A DNA stretch of 64,000 bases from Prolixibacteraceae bacterium JC049 (GTDB lineage: Bacteria; Bacteroidota; Bacteroidia; Bacteroidales; Prolixibacteraceae): NCBI GenBank assembly GCA_023369685.1, contig SACZ01000003.1:124001-188000 (forward strand). The letters run 5' to 3'. A model generated the notes under the pieces. That model worked only from the letters and a program-made list of their open reading frames with translations, did no database searches and was not told where the DNA came from. Shown piece after piece: positions 53,020-62,756 of this stretch; the stretch's first letter is position 1; every line of letters begins with the position of its first letter. A program made the position numbers and the translations under genes.

Positions 53020-54351
53020 GTGTTAAAAACATTCAAAATCGGAGGAGTACATCCGGCAGAAAATAAGTTTTCTGCTGGTAAGCAGATTGAAACTCTGCCG
53101 ATCCCAGATATGGTTACTGTACCAATTGCACAGCATATTGGCGCACCATCGACACCTGTTGTGAAAAAAGGTGACGAAGTAAAGGTGGGACAATTGTTGG
53201 CACAGAGTGCAGGATTTGTTTCTGCAAATATCCACTCTCCAGTGAGTGGTAAGGTGTTTAAAATCGATGATGTTTTAGATAGTTCGGGATACAAAAAGAA
53301 GGCTATCATCATTAAGGTAGAAGGCGACGAGTGGGAGGAGACCATCGATCGTTCTACTGATTTGGTAAAACAAACCGATTTATCACCGAAGGAAATTGTT
53401 GATAGAGTTGCTCAGTCAGGTATTGTGGGACTAGGGGGAGCTACTTTCCCTACACATGTTAAGCTGGCCGTTCCACAGGGAATGACTGCAGAGATGCTAT
53501 TAATTAATGCCGTTGAGTGTGAGCCTTATCTTACTGCCGACCATCAGTTGATGATGGAAAAAGGAGCTGAGATTATGGTGGGAATCGACTTGTTGATGAA
53601 AGCCATCGGTGTTAAAAAAGCAATTATCGGTATTGAAAATAATAAGCCAGATGCCATTAAGCACTTGAGCCAATTGGCAAAAGAATATGCAGGTGTCGAG
53701 GTTTGTGCTTTGAAAGTTCAATATCCACAAGGGGGTGAAAAGCAATTAATCAATGCTGCAACTGGCCGCGAGGTGCCATCAGGTGCGCTTCCTATTTCGG
53801 TTGGTTGTGTTGTAAACAATGTAGGTACTGCTTATGCTGTTTACGAAGCAGTGATGAAAAATAAACCACTATTTGAGCGTGTGGTGACGGTTACCGGTAA
53901 GTCGGTAAGCAAACCATCTAACTTTATGGCTCGTGTGGGAATGTCGGTTTCTCAGTTGGTTGAGGCTGCTGGAGGTTTACCTGAAGATACAGGTAAAGTG
54001 ATTAGTGGTGGTCCAATGATGGGTAAAGCATTGGTGACAACCGATGTGCCGGTAACTAAAGGAACTTCAGGAGTACTTATCATGCGCGAAGAGGAAGCTA
54101 CTCGTCGTACCATGAAGAATTGTATTCGCTGTGCTAAGTGTGTGTCGGCCTGTCCAATGGGATTAGAGCCATACCTACTTATGACTTATGCAGAGAAGAA
54201 GATGTGGGAAGAGTCGGAAGATTCATTTGTAATGGATTGTATCGAGTGTGGTTCTTGTAGCTATACTTGTCCTGCCGATAGACCACTGTTAGATTATATC
54301 CGATTGGGCAAAGGTACTGTCGGACAAATTATGCGTTCTAGAAAAAAGTAA
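53020..54351 (+). CDS. rnfC: Rnf complex subunit C (NADH-binding)
   Basis: 443 aa, the peripheral subunit that binds FMN and NAD(H) and carries two 4Fe-4S clusters. GGVHPAENKFSAG opens the protein; GLGGATFPTHVKL and NAVECEPYLTADHQLM are nucleotide-binding motifs shared with the NuoF family. The clusters sit in CIRCAKCVSACPMGLEP and CIECGSCSYTCPADRP (about 365-425). The long C-terminal repeat found in E. coli RsxC is absent; the length is typical of the short type. It starts at GTG with a strong ribosome-binding site, 11 bases after rnfB. Confidence 0.95.
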   Translation: MLKTFKIGGVHPAENKFSAGKQIETLPIPDMVTVPIAQHIGAPSTPVVKKGDEVKVGQLLAQSAGFVSANIHSPVSGKVFKIDDVLDSSGYKKKAIIIKVEGDEWEETIDRSTDLVKQTDLSPKEIVDRVAQSGIVGLGGATFPTHVKLAVPQGMTAEMLLINAVECEPYLTADHQLMMEKGAEIMVGIDLLMKAIGVKKAIIGIENNKPDAIKHLSQLAKEYAGVEVCALKVQYPQGGEKQLINAATGREVPSGALPISVGCVVNNVGTAYAVYEAVMKNKPLFERVVTVTGKSVSKPSNFMARVGMSVSQLVEAAGGLPEDTGKVISGGPMMGKALVTTDVPVTKGTSGVLIMREEEATRRTMKNCIRCAKCVSACPMGLEPYLLMTYAEKKMWEESEDSFVMDCIECGSCSYTCPADRPLLDYIRLGKGTVGQIMRSRKK

Positions 54352-54387
54352 TTCATACTGATTCGAAAACGATTCAAATAAATTGCA

Positions 54388-55374
54388 ATGAGTAAATTTC
54401 TTACCATATCGCCTTCTCCTCACGTAAAAGGAGAAGAATCTGTACAAAAGATTATGCTGTGGGTGATCTTAGCAATGGTTCCCGCCATGGTTTGGTCTTT
54501 TGTAGTATTTGGAATGGGGGCAATTATTACTACTTCGGTAGCAATCTTGTCTTGTGTTTTCTTCGAATACGCCATTTCACGTTTTATTTTAAAAACGGAG
54601 AATTCGGTTGGCGACCTTTCGGCATTTTTAACCGGAATGCTTTTGGCATTTAACGTGCCATCTAGTTTGCCAATCTGGATGATAATTATTGGTGCTTTAG
54701 TTGCCATTGGAATTGGAAAGCTTTCATTCGGAGGTTTAGGAAACAATCCATTCAACCCAGCGTTGGTTGGTCGTGTTTTTCTTCTAATCTCTTTCCCTGT
54801 TGATATGACTTCATGGCCAGTGAATAATAACTCTGGTGTTGATGGCGTAACAGGAGCTACTCCGCTAGGATTAGTGAAGGAAGCTATTTCAAGTGGAACT
54901 CCAATTAGTCAGCTTACCGATCAAGTGCCAAGTAATATGGATCTTTTCTTCGGAAATATCGGAGGTTCTTTAGGAGAGATTTCAGCTATTGCACTAATTC
55001 TTGGTGCGCTATTTATGCTTTACAAGAAAGTGATTACATGGCATATTCCTGTTTCAATTTTAGGAACTATGTTTGTTTTTGCTGGTTTGCTTTGGACAGT
55101 CGATTCAGAACAATTTATGAATCCAATGTTCCATCTATTAACAGGTGGTGCTATGTTGGGAGCCCTTTATATGGCAACCGATATGGTTACTTCGCCAATG
55201 ACACCTAAAGGTCAGTTGATCTACGGTATCGGAATTGGTATTATTACCATCAGCATCCGTGTGTTTGGAGCTTATCCTGAAGGTATTTCATTTGCTATTT
55301 TGATTATGAATGCCGTAACTCCTCTGTTAAACAGATATTGCAAACCAAAAGATTTCGGAAGGAGGGCTAAATAA
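54388..55374 (+). CDS. rnfD: Rnf complex subunit D (flavin-bearing membrane subunit)
   Basis: A 328-aa inner-membrane subunit with about nine helices. The covalently bound FMN attaches to the Thr in DGVTGATPLGLV (about 152-163). SAFLTGMLLAFNVPSSLPIW and NPFNPALVGRVFLL are the other family motifs. Electrons pass through it on the way to NAD+, coupled to sodium or proton export. The last base of its stop codon is the first base of the rnfG ATG (taATG), so the two are translationally coupled. Confidence 0.95.
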   Translation: MSKFLTISPSPHVKGEESVQKIMLWVILAMVPAMVWSFVVFGMGAIITTSVAILSCVFFEYAISRFILKTENSVGDLSAFLTGMLLAFNVPSSLPIWMIIIGALVAIGIGKLSFGGLGNNPFNPALVGRVFLLISFPVDMTSWPVNNNSGVDGVTGATPLGLVKEAISSGTPISQLTDQVPSNMDLFFGNIGGSLGEISAIALILGALFMLYKKVITWHIPVSILGTMFVFAGLLWTVDSEQFMNPMFHLLTGGAMLGALYMATDMVTSPMTPKGQLIYGIGIGIITISIRVFGAYPEGISFAILIMNAVTPLLNRYCKPKDFGRRAK

Positions 55375-55982
55375 TGGCAAAGAAAGAATCATCATTAAAA
55401 AATATGCTGATTGCTCTTTTCAGTGTTACGTTCATCGCTTCTGCATCGTTGGGGTTGGTGGAAAATGCAACACGCGGAGCAATTGCTGAAGCTGCTCGAA
55501 TTAAGCAGGAAAAAGCGATTAAAGCGGTTTTACCTGAATTCGATAAATTGGGCGATGCTTTTATGGTAAAACCTAAAAGCGGACCTGATAGCTTAGAGGT
55601 ATTTCCTGCTTACAAAGGAAGCGAAGTGGTTGGTATGGCTATTAAAACTTATACTAACAGTGGTTTTAGTGGACATATTTCTGTTATGGCTGGTTTTAAA
55701 CCAGATGGAACTATTTCAGGTTATTCGGTTTTGGAACATAAAGAGACTCCGGGACTGGGAACTAAAATGGTTACATGGTTTAGAGATGCAACCAAAGCAA
55801 AACAAAATGTAATTGGAAAGAATCCTGGAAATATCAACTTGACTGTATCTAAAGATGGAGGAGATGTAGATGCAATTACTGCGGCTACTATTTCGTCTAG
55901 AGCATTTTTGGATGCATTGCAACGTGCTTACGATAGTGTGAAGGATATCGATGCTTCAACAATGAAAGGAGGTTCGAAATGA
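55374..55982 (+). CDS. rnfG: Rnf complex subunit G (periplasmic FMN subunit)
   Basis: A 202-aa protein with one N-terminal membrane helix (about 10-28) and a periplasmic FMN-binding domain. The FMN is bound covalently to Thr in [13 protein letters not shown] (about 167-179), a variant of the usual SGATxTS motif. [11 protein letters not shown] is the second family motif. It overlaps rnfD by one base and rnfE by four (ATGA). Its function is electron transfer between RnfD and the RnfA/E pair. Confidence 0.94.
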   Translation: MAKKESSLKNMLIALFSVTFIASASLGLVENATRGAIAEAARIKQEKAIKAVLPEFDKLGDAFMVKPKSGPDSLEVFPAYKGSEVVGMAIKTYTNSGFSGHISVMAGFKPDGTISGYSVLEHKETPGLGTKMVTWFRDATKAKQNVIGKNPGNINLTVSKDGGDVDAITAATISSRAFLDALQRAYDSVKDIDASTMKGGSK

Positions 55983-56563
55983 ATCAAATGAACAACTTTA
56001 CCAAAGGATTTATTAAAGAAAACCCGGTGTTTGTACTGTTGTTGGGAATGTGTCCAACATTAGGAGTAACATCATCGGCTATAAATGGATTGGGAATGGG
56101 ATTGGCAACTACATTCGTATTGGTTATGGCCAATATCGTAGTTTCAATGGTTAAAAACTTTATTCCAGATAAAGTTCGTATTCCAAGTTTCATTGTAATT
56201 ATTGCCACTTTCGTAACAATTGTAGAGTTGGTAATGAAAGGATACTTACCTGCATTATTCGATAGCTTAGGGCTATTTATTCCACTTATCGTAGTAAACT
56301 GTGTGGTACTTGGTCGTGCCGAAGCATTTGCTTCTAAAAACAATCTTCTTTCATCGTTAATTGATGGACTGGGAATGGGGTTAGGCTTTGCTTTTGCATT
56401 AACATTACTGGGAGGTGTACGCGAGTTTTTGGGAGCAGGAACAATCTTTAATATGACTGTATATCCAGAAAAATACGGAATGCTATTATTTATTTTGGCA
56501 CCGGGAGCATTCATTGCTCTAGGGTACCTGATTGCAATTATTAACCACTTTAGAAAAGCTTAA
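55979..56563 (+). CDS. rnfE: Rnf complex subunit E
   Basis: A 194-aa inner-membrane subunit with six helices, homologous to Nqr[25 protein letters not shown] opens it (shown here in parts), and [17 protein letters not shown] is the family hallmark, with a conserved Cys pair proposed to hold the membrane Fe-S centre together with RnfA. It pairs with RnfA as an inverted-topology dimer. It overlaps rnfG by four bases, and rnfA follows after 11. Confidence 0.94.
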   Translation: MNQMNNFTKGFIKENPVFVLLLGMCPTLGVTSSAINGLGMGLATTFVLVMANIVVSMVKNFIPDKVRIPSFIVIIATFVTIVELVMKGYLPALFDSLGLFIPLIVVNCVVLGRAEAFASKNNLLSSLIDGLGMGLGFAFALTLLGGVREFLGAGTIFNMTVYPEKYGMLLFILAPGAFIALGYLIAIINHFRKA

Positions 56564-56574
56564 ATTTTTAGATC

Positions 56575-57147
56575 ATGGAATATATTGTAATTATTATAGC
56601 AGCCATTTTATCGAACAATATTGTATTGGCACAGTTCTTAGGAATTTGCCCGTTTTTGGGGGTTTCTAAGAAGATATCTACAGCAGTAGGTATGACTGGT
56701 GCTGTTACATTTGTAATGACTCTTGCAACTATTGTAACCTATTTGGTGCAAAAGTTTGTTTTAGATCCATTCGGATTAGGCTTTCTTCAAACCATCAGTT
56801 TCATCTTAATTATTGCATCGTTGGTGCAGTTGGTTGAAATTGTATTGAAAAAAGTGAGTCCATCACTATACCAGGCATTGGGAGTATTCCTTCCTTTGAT
56901 TACCACTAACTGTGCCATCTTAGGGGTAGCTATCCTTACCATTCAGAACGATTACAATCTGATGGAAGGTGTTGTTTATGCTATTGCAAGTGCGGTTGGT
57001 TTTGGTGTTGCATTGATTTTATTTGCTGGTTTACGCGAGCATTTAGATCTAATAAACGTACCCAAAGGGATGAAAGGAACACCTGTTGCGTTAATTGTTG
57101 CTGGTATTTTGGCCATGGCATTTATGGGCTTTGCAGGTTTAGTGTAA
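56575..57147 (+). CDS. rnfA: Rnf complex subunit A
   Basis: A 190-aa inner-membrane subunit with six helices, homologous to NqrE. Family motifs: AILSNNIVLAQFLGICPFLGV and TTNCAILGVA with the conserved Cys residues at the RnfA/RnfE interface. It ends the Rnf operon; no strong terminator follows. With B, C, D, G and E the set is complete, so a functional ion-translocating Rnf is expected. Confidence 0.95.
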   Translation: MEYIVIIIAAILSNNIVLAQFLGICPFLGVSKKISTAVGMTGAVTFVMTLATIVTYLVQKFVLDPFGLGFLQTISFILIIASLVQLVEIVLKKVSPSLYQALGVFLPLITTNCAILGVAILTIQNDYNLMEGVVYAIASAVGFGVALILFAGLREHLDLINVPKGMKGTPVALIVAGILAMAFMGFAGLV

Positions 57148-57544
57148 CGAAAACGTACGTTCGTGTAAAAATATAGAGGGTACATTAAAAAGTGCTTTGA
57201 GAAGATGTTAAAATAATTCATCTTTACAGTGTTAGATACAAACGTATCTAGGGGCAATTTTTACAGTACAGCAGTTCGGGAAGCGGTCCAATGGGGCTGC
57301 TTTCTTTCGTTTATACCCTTTGGGTTTGTCTATTTTTCCTTTAGCTTCTTCTGTTTAACCACTGAACTGTTCAATGACGAGGCTCCTTTCGAAAATTACT
57401 TTCAACAAGAACAAATACAACAAGATATGTTTGATAGCAGAATTTGCTTTTTTATGATGTAAAGGTTTGTGTTACTTGAGTATAGGTAGTAACTTTTTAG
57501 ATGAAAATCATATCGTTCTTACATTAATCTCAAAAACCTAAGTC
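57148..57544. other. Gene-free stretch after the Rnf operon
   Basis: 397 bases without a credible gene. A 7-bp hairpin TAGATAC/GTATCTA lies at 57233-57250, followed by a weak T-run, possibly a poor terminator. A 77-codon frame at 57229 lacks gene-like composition. No clear promoter could be assigned for the next gene. Confidence 0.5.
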
Positions 57545-58228
57545 ATGAGTGAATCAAAAGCAAATCAATGTGCCAGTACTGCTACCATTTATGCCTGCCA
57601 AAAAGTAGCAAGAACATTCAACGAAAACATCTTCGAATTATCTCATGTGCGGAAGGAGTGGACCCGGGAATATGCTCTGGAATTAACATCGAAAATAGAG
57701 CATACTATTCAGAAACATTTTGAGCAAAAAAAGTTAAAAGGAAACTTGCCTGAAAATTGGGAAGAAGTACCAATGACTGTTGTTCGTGATCTGAGTTTAC
57801 TAAGGGCCGAAATTAAGGTGGATTTTAAGGGTAACAAAGCTTTTCAAAAAAGAGTGTTTAATGAGTTGGGCTATTCAGAATTTTATTCAGAAGCCCGAAA
57901 TGGAGACTACATGAGTCTGTTTTACTTGCTGTGTACTTTTCGTCAAAAACTAACCGAAGAGTTCCTGACCGAAATTACGGGCAATGGCATTGGTCGTGAG
58001 CTGCCATTAAGAATAGTAGAGGCTGCCAATAAGATTATTCAAAACGAAGATTGTATCGAATGGTTTAAACGTCGTGAACTGGTGAATAACCTGGCTGAAA
58101 AAGATGTTGCTGATATTCACGATGAGATTAAGAATATTTGTCGAATAGCTTCGTCGTATTATCTGCTAGAACCTGCTAAAAAAGAGAAGTTTTGCTTTTA
58201 TAAAGTGTTGCGGAATATGAAGAACTGA
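57545..58228 (+). CDS. Uncharacterised cytoplasmic protein (227 aa)
   Basis: I do not recognise the family. The protein is charged and mostly helical, with no signal peptide or membrane helix. It has scattered Cys and aromatic residues, a LSHVRKEWTREYALELTSKIE helix and a GNGIGRELPLRIVE turn. The frame is clearly coding (length, composition, terminator immediately after). It is preceded by 397 bases and starts a new transcript after the Rnf operon. No function can be proposed from sequence. Confidence 0.75.
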   Translation: MSESKANQCASTATIYACQKVARTFNENIFELSHVRKEWTREYALELTSKIEHTIQKHFEQKKLKGNLPENWEEVPMTVVRDLSLLRAEIKVDFKGNKAFQKRVFNELGYSEFYSEARNGDYMSLFYLLCTFRQKLTEEFLTEITGNGIGRELPLRIVEAANKIIQNEDCIEWFKRRELVNNLAEKDVADIHDEIKNICRIASSYYLLEPAKKEKFCFYKVLRNMKN

Positions 58229-58255
58229 TAAATCAGAAAAATTTAAATAAAGTAG

Positions 58256-58285
58256 ATGGCTTGCCGATTGGCAGGCCATTTTTTT
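58256..58285 (+). terminator. Terminator after the uncharacterised gene
   Basis: ATGGCTTGCC / GGCAGGCCAT hairpin with a GATT loop and seven T. Confidence 0.8.
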
Positions 58286-58328
58286 GAGTTTTGAATGGGA
58301 ATTGTATACTTCGTGATCTCGAATAGTT

Positions 58329-58336
58329 TATTTTTG
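58329..58336 (+). promoter_or_regulatory. Candidate -7 box of tex
   Basis: TATTTTTG fits TAnnTTTG, 25-32 bases before the ATG; the -33 element is unclear. Confidence 0.3.
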
Positions 58337-58360
58337 AGTAGAATAAAATAGAAGACAAAT

Positions 58361-60487
58361 ATGAACACCCAAATAATTGAGTTGATTGCGCAGGCGTTAT
58401 CTCTTTCCTTGAAACAAGTAAATAAAACCATCGAGTTATTGTCAGAAGGAGCAACGGTGCCTTTTATTGCCCGATATAGAAAAGAGGTAACCGGAAGTCT
58501 GGATGAAGTACAAATCCTTAAAATTAACGAGCTAAAAGATAAATACGAGACTTTAGAAAAGCGAAAGCAAACCATATTAAAGAGTATCGACGAGCAGCAA
58601 TTGCTAAAACCAGAATTGAAGCAAAAAATTGAACAGTGCTGGGATGGCAATGAGTTGGAGGACATTTACCTGCCTTTTAAGCCAAAGCGAAGAACAAAGG
58701 CTGCTATTGCACGTGAAAAGGGATTGGAGCCAATGGCTAAAATTCTAATGAAGCAATACGAGCAATATCCGGAGAGCAGAGCCCGACAATTTGTAGGTAA
58801 GAACTGTAAAGATGAACAGGAAGTGCTGGAAGGCGCTCGTGATATTATTGCAGAATGGGTGAATGAGAATGAACGAACCAGAAGCATTGTTAGAAATAGT
58901 TTTGAAAGAAGAGCTACCATCAAATCGAAAGTAGTAAAAGGCAAAGAGACTGAAGGAATAAAATACCGTGACTATTTCGATTGGGAAGAACCATTAAAGC
59001 GATGTGCTTCGCACAGGCTATTGGCTATGCGTCGCGGAGAGAAAGAAGGAATACTGAAAATAAGTATTACTCCAGATGCCGAAATGGTTTTGGAGCGAAT
59101 GAATCGTTTCTGGGTAAAGGGACGCACTGCTTCTTCGCAGGAAGTTGAAAAGGCGGTGAAAGATGCTTATAAGCGATTATTGCAGCCATCTATAGAAACA
59201 GAGTTTGCTAAGTTATCCAGAGAGAAAGGCGAGGAAGAAGCTATTGCAGTTTTTGCCGAAAACCTGAAGCAACTATTGTTGGCTGCTCCGTTAGGACAGA
59301 AAAGAGTTTTAGCTATCGATCCAGGCTATCGTACAGGGTGTAAAGTGGTGTGTTTGGATGAGCTGGGAAATATTATTGGCAATACAACTATCTTTCCACA
59401 TCCTCCGCAACAGCAAAAGAGGGAGGCCGAAAGGAGTATTAGCGACTTAGTTGCTAAGTATAAGATTGAAGCTATTGCAATTGGTAATGGAACAGCCAGC
59501 AGAGAAACCGAGCAGTTGGTAAAAGGGATGAATATTGGCAGCCAAGTGTTTGTTGTTAGTGAAGATGGAGCTTCGGTGTACTCAGCATCGGAAGTGGCTC
59601 GAGAAGAATTTCCAGAATACGATGTTACTGTTCGTGGAGCTATATCCATTGGTCGGCGCTTGATGGATCCATTGGCAGAGTTGGTGAAGATCGATCCAAA
59701 ATCCATTGGTGTTGGACAATATCAACACGATGTTGATCAGAAAAAATTGAAAGAGAGTTTGAATACTGTTGTAGAATTGGCAGTGAACAATGTGGGAGTA
59801 AACCTGAATACTGCCAGTAAACATGTACTTACTCATGTGTCAGGACTAGGACCGCAATTGGCAGGTAACATCATTCAATACCGAAATGAGAATGGAGCTT
59901 TTCAGTCCAGAGCAGAGCTGAAGAAAGTGGCTCGTATGGGAGCTAAAAGTTTTGAGCAATGTGCCGGATTCTTAAGAATAGCAGGAGGGAAAATGGTATT
60001 GGACAATTCTGCTGTTCACCCGGAAGTATATCCTCTGGTACAAAAAATGGCTAAAGATTTAGGTTGTAAACTAGACGAATTGATTGGTAATGAGCAGTTA
60101 GTTTCAAAGATCAATGCCCAGACATATATAACCGAGCAGTTTGGATTACCTACCATAAAAGATATTCTGAAAGAGTTAGCTAAGCCTGGTTTAGATCCTC
60201 GGGAAGAAATTGAAGCGTTCAGTTTTGCCGAGGGAATTTATTCCATTGAAGATTTATACGAAGGTATGACTTTGCCAGGCGTGGTAAATAATATTACAAA
60301 GTTTGGAGCATTTGTAGATATAGGAATAAAACAGGCAGGACTAGTTCACGTGTCAGAAATGACCAACCGATTCATTAATGATCCTGCGGAAGTTGTAAAA
60401 CTACAGCAAAAGGTAAAAGTGAAAGTTATTGGAGTTGACTTAAGTAGAAATAGAATTCAGCTTTCAATAAAACAAGCCGGACAATAA
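58361..60487 (+). CDS. tex: Tex-family S1 RNA-binding protein
   Basis: A 708-aa nucleic-acid-binding protein related to eukaryotic Spt6, acting in transcription. N-terminal helical region with VPFIARYRKEVTGSLDEVQI (about 32-51), a YqgF RNaseH-like domain (about 315-440: RVLAIDPGYRTGCKV), helix-hairpin-helix motifs (about 485-560: LNTASKHVLTHVSGLGP, LKKVARMGAKSFEQCAGFLRI) and a C-terminal S1 domain (about 636-706: GMTLPGVVNNITKFGAFVDIG, SRNRIQLSIKQ). Length and order are standard. It is monocistronic. Confidence 0.95.
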   Translation: MNTQIIELIAQALSLSLKQVNKTIELLSEGATVPFIARYRKEVTGSLDEVQILKINELKDKYETLEKRKQTILKSIDEQQLLKPELKQKIEQCWDGNELEDIYLPFKPKRRTKAAIAREKGLEPMAKILMKQYEQYPESRARQFVGKNCKDEQEVLEGARDIIAEWVNENERTRSIVRNSFERRATIKSKVVKGKETEGIKYRDYFDWEEPLKRCASHRLLAMRRGEKEGILKISITPDAEMVLERMNRFWVKGRTASSQEVEKAVKDAYKRLLQPSIETEFAKLSREKGEEEAIAVFAENLKQLLLAAPLGQKRVLAIDPGYRTGCKVVCLDELGNIIGNTTIFPHPPQQQKREAERSISDLVAKYKIEAIAIGNGTASRETEQLVKGMNIGSQVFVVSEDGASVYSASEVAREEFPEYDVTVRGAISIGRRLMDPLAELVKIDPKSIGVGQYQHDVDQKKLKESLNTVVELAVNNVGVNLNTASKHVLTHVSGLGPQLAGNIIQYRNENGAFQSRAELKKVARMGAKSFEQCAGFLRIAGGKMVLDNSAVHPEVYPLVQKMAKDLGCKLDELIGNEQLVSKINAQTYITEQFGLPTIKDILKELAKPGLDPREEIEAFSFAEGIYSIEDLYEGMTLPGVVNNITKFGAFVDIGIKQAGLVHVSEMTNRFINDPAEVVKLQQKVKVKVIGVDLSRNRIQLSIKQAGQ

Positions 60488-60524
60488 ATCTGCAATCAAT
60501 AGAATATTTTCTAATGTTGTAAAG

Positions 60525-60555
60525 TACCAAGAGATTAATCAAAAATCTCTTGGTA
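60525..60555. terminator. Hairpin between tex and the convergent small gene
   Basis: TACCAAGAGATT / AATCTCTTGGTA, a perfect 12-bp stem with a seven-base loop. There is no good T-run on either side, but its position in a convergent gap suggests termination. Confidence 0.55.
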
Positions 60556-60571
60556 TGTATTTAGATAGAAG

Positions 60572-60823
60572 TTATTCTTCGTCTTCGTCGTAAAGCATTT
60601 CCTGATTTTCGAATTCTTTCTCCAGAAAATCTTCTGCTTCTTCTAAAAGTTGCTCAACTAATTCTTCATTTTCTGGAGCATCATCAATCCAGTGAATATT
60701 CTGATTAGTATAGAAATCATCAACATCACTTTCAATAATGCACTTAGGAGATTGAGTGTGAACTACAAAAATAGTATCAGGTAACTCCTGCGAATTGTCG
60801 GCCAATAGAAACTTTGGTAACAT
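60572..60823 (-). CDS. Small acidic conserved protein (83 aa)
   Basis: A very acidic protein: MLPKFLLADNSQELPDTIFVVHT at the start, a DDFYTNQNIHWIDD centre, and an almost continuous Glu/Asp tail (EEAEDFLEKEFENQE). I recall near-identical small proteins in other Bacteroidota, without known function. The pattern of a conserved N-half and acidic tail resembles the DUF2795 protein at 36839 in composition only. It is a single gene. Confidence 0.75.
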   Translation of the reverse strand: MLPKFLLADNSQELPDTIFVVHTQSPKCIIESDVDDFYTNQNIHWIDDAPENEELVEQLLEEAEDFLEKEFENQEMLYDEDEE

Positions 60824-61015
60824 GATATTTAAGTATTAGTGTTTTGGCAAATTTACTGAATATTGAATGGGAAAGTTTCAAATTAAGGATGAAATTTTAG
60901 TTAAAGAGTCTAAAATGTATAGTTGGTGACAGAGAAATGTGTGAAAAGATTAATTTCTATTATTGACTGTTATTGTTATATTTAAAGAATTGAAATTAAC
61001 CTAACTAAGACCAAC

Positions 61016-62692
61016 ATGCAGCGATTTAATGAAATTTTACAAACCATCGATGGATTTATCGGAGGGGCACAGTGGTTTGTATATCTTCTTCTGGGAACAG
61101 GATTGTTCTTTACTCTTTATCTAAAATTTCCACAGTTTCGTTATTTAAAATATGCCTTGAAAATTGTTCGGGGTAAATTCGATAGAGAAGGAGATGAAGG
61201 GGATACTTCCCATTTTCAGGCATTAACAACAGCTTTGTCGGGTACTGTCGGTACGGGAAATATTGCAGGTGTGGCACTGGCTATTCACCTGGGAGGACCT
61301 GCTGCGTTGTTTTGGATGTTGGTTACAGCTTTGTTGGGTATGACAACTAAGTTTGTCGAGGTTACACTTTCGCATAAATACCGCGAAAAGGCAGAGGATG
61401 GCTCAATTGCTGGTGGTCCGATGTATTACATGAAGAATAGGTTGAACATGAAATGGTTGGCGGTAATTTTTGCTGTAGCAACTATCTTTTCATCGTTTGG
61501 AACGGGTAACTTGCCTCAAATAAATAGTATTGCCAACTCTGCATTTGCCACTTTCGGGGTAAATAAGATAGCAACAGGAGCTGTTTTAGCAGTGTTGTTG
61601 GCTTTTGTAATTCTGGGTGGAATTAAGCGTATTGCTAAAGTGACTGAGAAGTTGGTGCCAACTATGGCCGTTATCTATTTTATTGGAGCTTTGGCAGTAA
61701 TTATCTACAACTACGATAATATCATTCCTTCAATAACAGCAATATTTCATGATGTAATTACTGGAACTGCAGCTGTGGGTGGATTTTTAGGAGCATCGTT
61801 CTCGTTTGCATTTAACAGAGGAGTTAACCGGGGACTGTTTTCCAATGAGGCAGGACAAGGGTCGGCACCAATTGCGCATGCGGCAGCAAAAGCTCACGAG
61901 CCGGTATCAGAAGGATTGGTAGCATTATTGGAGCCTTTTATCGATACCATTATCATTTGTATGCTAACAGGTTTGGTATTGCTTTCTTCTGGAGTATGGA
62001 GTGAAAAATTGGAAAATAAATTCCAACAAACCGATCTTAGTTTTGTAGAGGGAACATATACACAGAATACACCGGGAGCAATTGAAAAAGTAGCTCAGTT
62101 TATCAATACAGGAAATGGGTTAAAAGTATTTTCAGGAGAAATGACTGTTGAAAATGGTTTAATTACAGATGCAATAACAGTGTTACATGCACGTTCTATT
62201 GCCGAAGATGTGATTGTAAAAGAAAACGGTCAGGTTTTCACCGGAAAAGTATTAGTAAAACAAGGCAGATTAAATAATGAAAAAGTGGCTGTTCATGGAA
62301 AGTCGCTTTTACACAGTGCTCCGTTAACAGCAGAAGCATTTACAAGAAGTTGGTTTGGAGTATACGGACGCTACATTGTAACCATTGGTTTGTTGTTGTT
62401 TGCTTTCTCTACAGCTATTAGTTGGTCGTATTACGGCGGAAGAGCTGTTACATTTTTGTTTGGAGTAAAAGCAGTAATATGGTACCGACTGGTTTATGTG
62501 GTCGGATTCTTTATGGCTGCCTTTATGGATACAACTATTATTTGGACTTTCTCAGGTATCACAATTGCATTAATGACTATCCCTAACTTGCTAGGAATTT
62601 TAGCATTGCGCAAAGAGATGAAAAGCGAAGTTGGCTTGTTTTGGAAAGAGTATCAAAAAAGATTTCCTGATGAAAAGACTCCTCGCTATTGA
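61016..62692 (+). CDS. Alanine/glycine:cation symporter (AGCS family)
   Basis: A 558-aa sodium-driven amino-acid importer in the inner membrane. [23 protein letters not shown] (about 69-91, in parts), [21 protein letters not shown] and [19 protein letters not shown] are the AGCS signatures, with about ten helices. Between VWSEKL (about 327) and TRSWFG (about 442) lies a segment of about 110 polar residues, absent from typical 450-480-aa members, which would face the outside between two late helices. It is monocistronic, and ends 64 bases before a sensor gene. Confidence 0.92.
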   Translation: MQRFNEILQTIDGFIGGAQWFVYLLLGTGLFFTLYLKFPQFRYLKYALKIVRGKFDREGDEGDTSHFQALTTALSGTVGTGNIAGVALAIHLGGPAALFWMLVTALLGMTTKFVEVTLSHKYREKAEDGSIAGGPMYYMKNRLNMKWLAVIFAVATIFSSFGTGNLPQINSIANSAFATFGVNKIATGAVLAVLLAFVILGGIKRIAKVTEKLVPTMAVIYFIGALAVIIYNYDNIIPSITAIFHDVITGTAAVGGFLGASFSFAFNRGVNRGLFSNEAGQGSAPIAHAAAKAHEPVSEGLVALLEPFIDTIIICMLTGLVLLSSGVWSEKLENKFQQTDLSFVEGTYTQNTPGAIEKVAQFINTGNGLKVFSGEMTVENGLITDAITVLHARSIAEDVIVKENGQVFTGKVLVKQGRLNNEKVAVHGKSLLHSAPLTAEAFTRSWFGVYGRYIVTIGLLLFAFSTAISWSYYGGRAVTFLFGVKAVIWYRLVYVVGFFMAAFMDTTIIWTFSGITIALMTIPNLLGILALRKEMKSEVGLFWKEYQKRFPDEKTPRY

Positions 62693-62756
62693 AAATAATT
62701 GAATATCTATTATTTTTGATATGATTTGGGCGGAACTTGAAATTTAAAAAGGATTT

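Noticed and set aside
55984-56514. 176-codon minus-strand frame opposite rnfE
   Set aside because: A long mirror frame of a highly hydrophobic gene, as is common for membrane proteins; it has no family match.
57229-57462. 77-codon frame after rnfA
   Set aside because: Starts at GTG, has a Phe/Cys-rich composition unlike neighbouring proteins, and lacks a family match or a ribosome-binding site.
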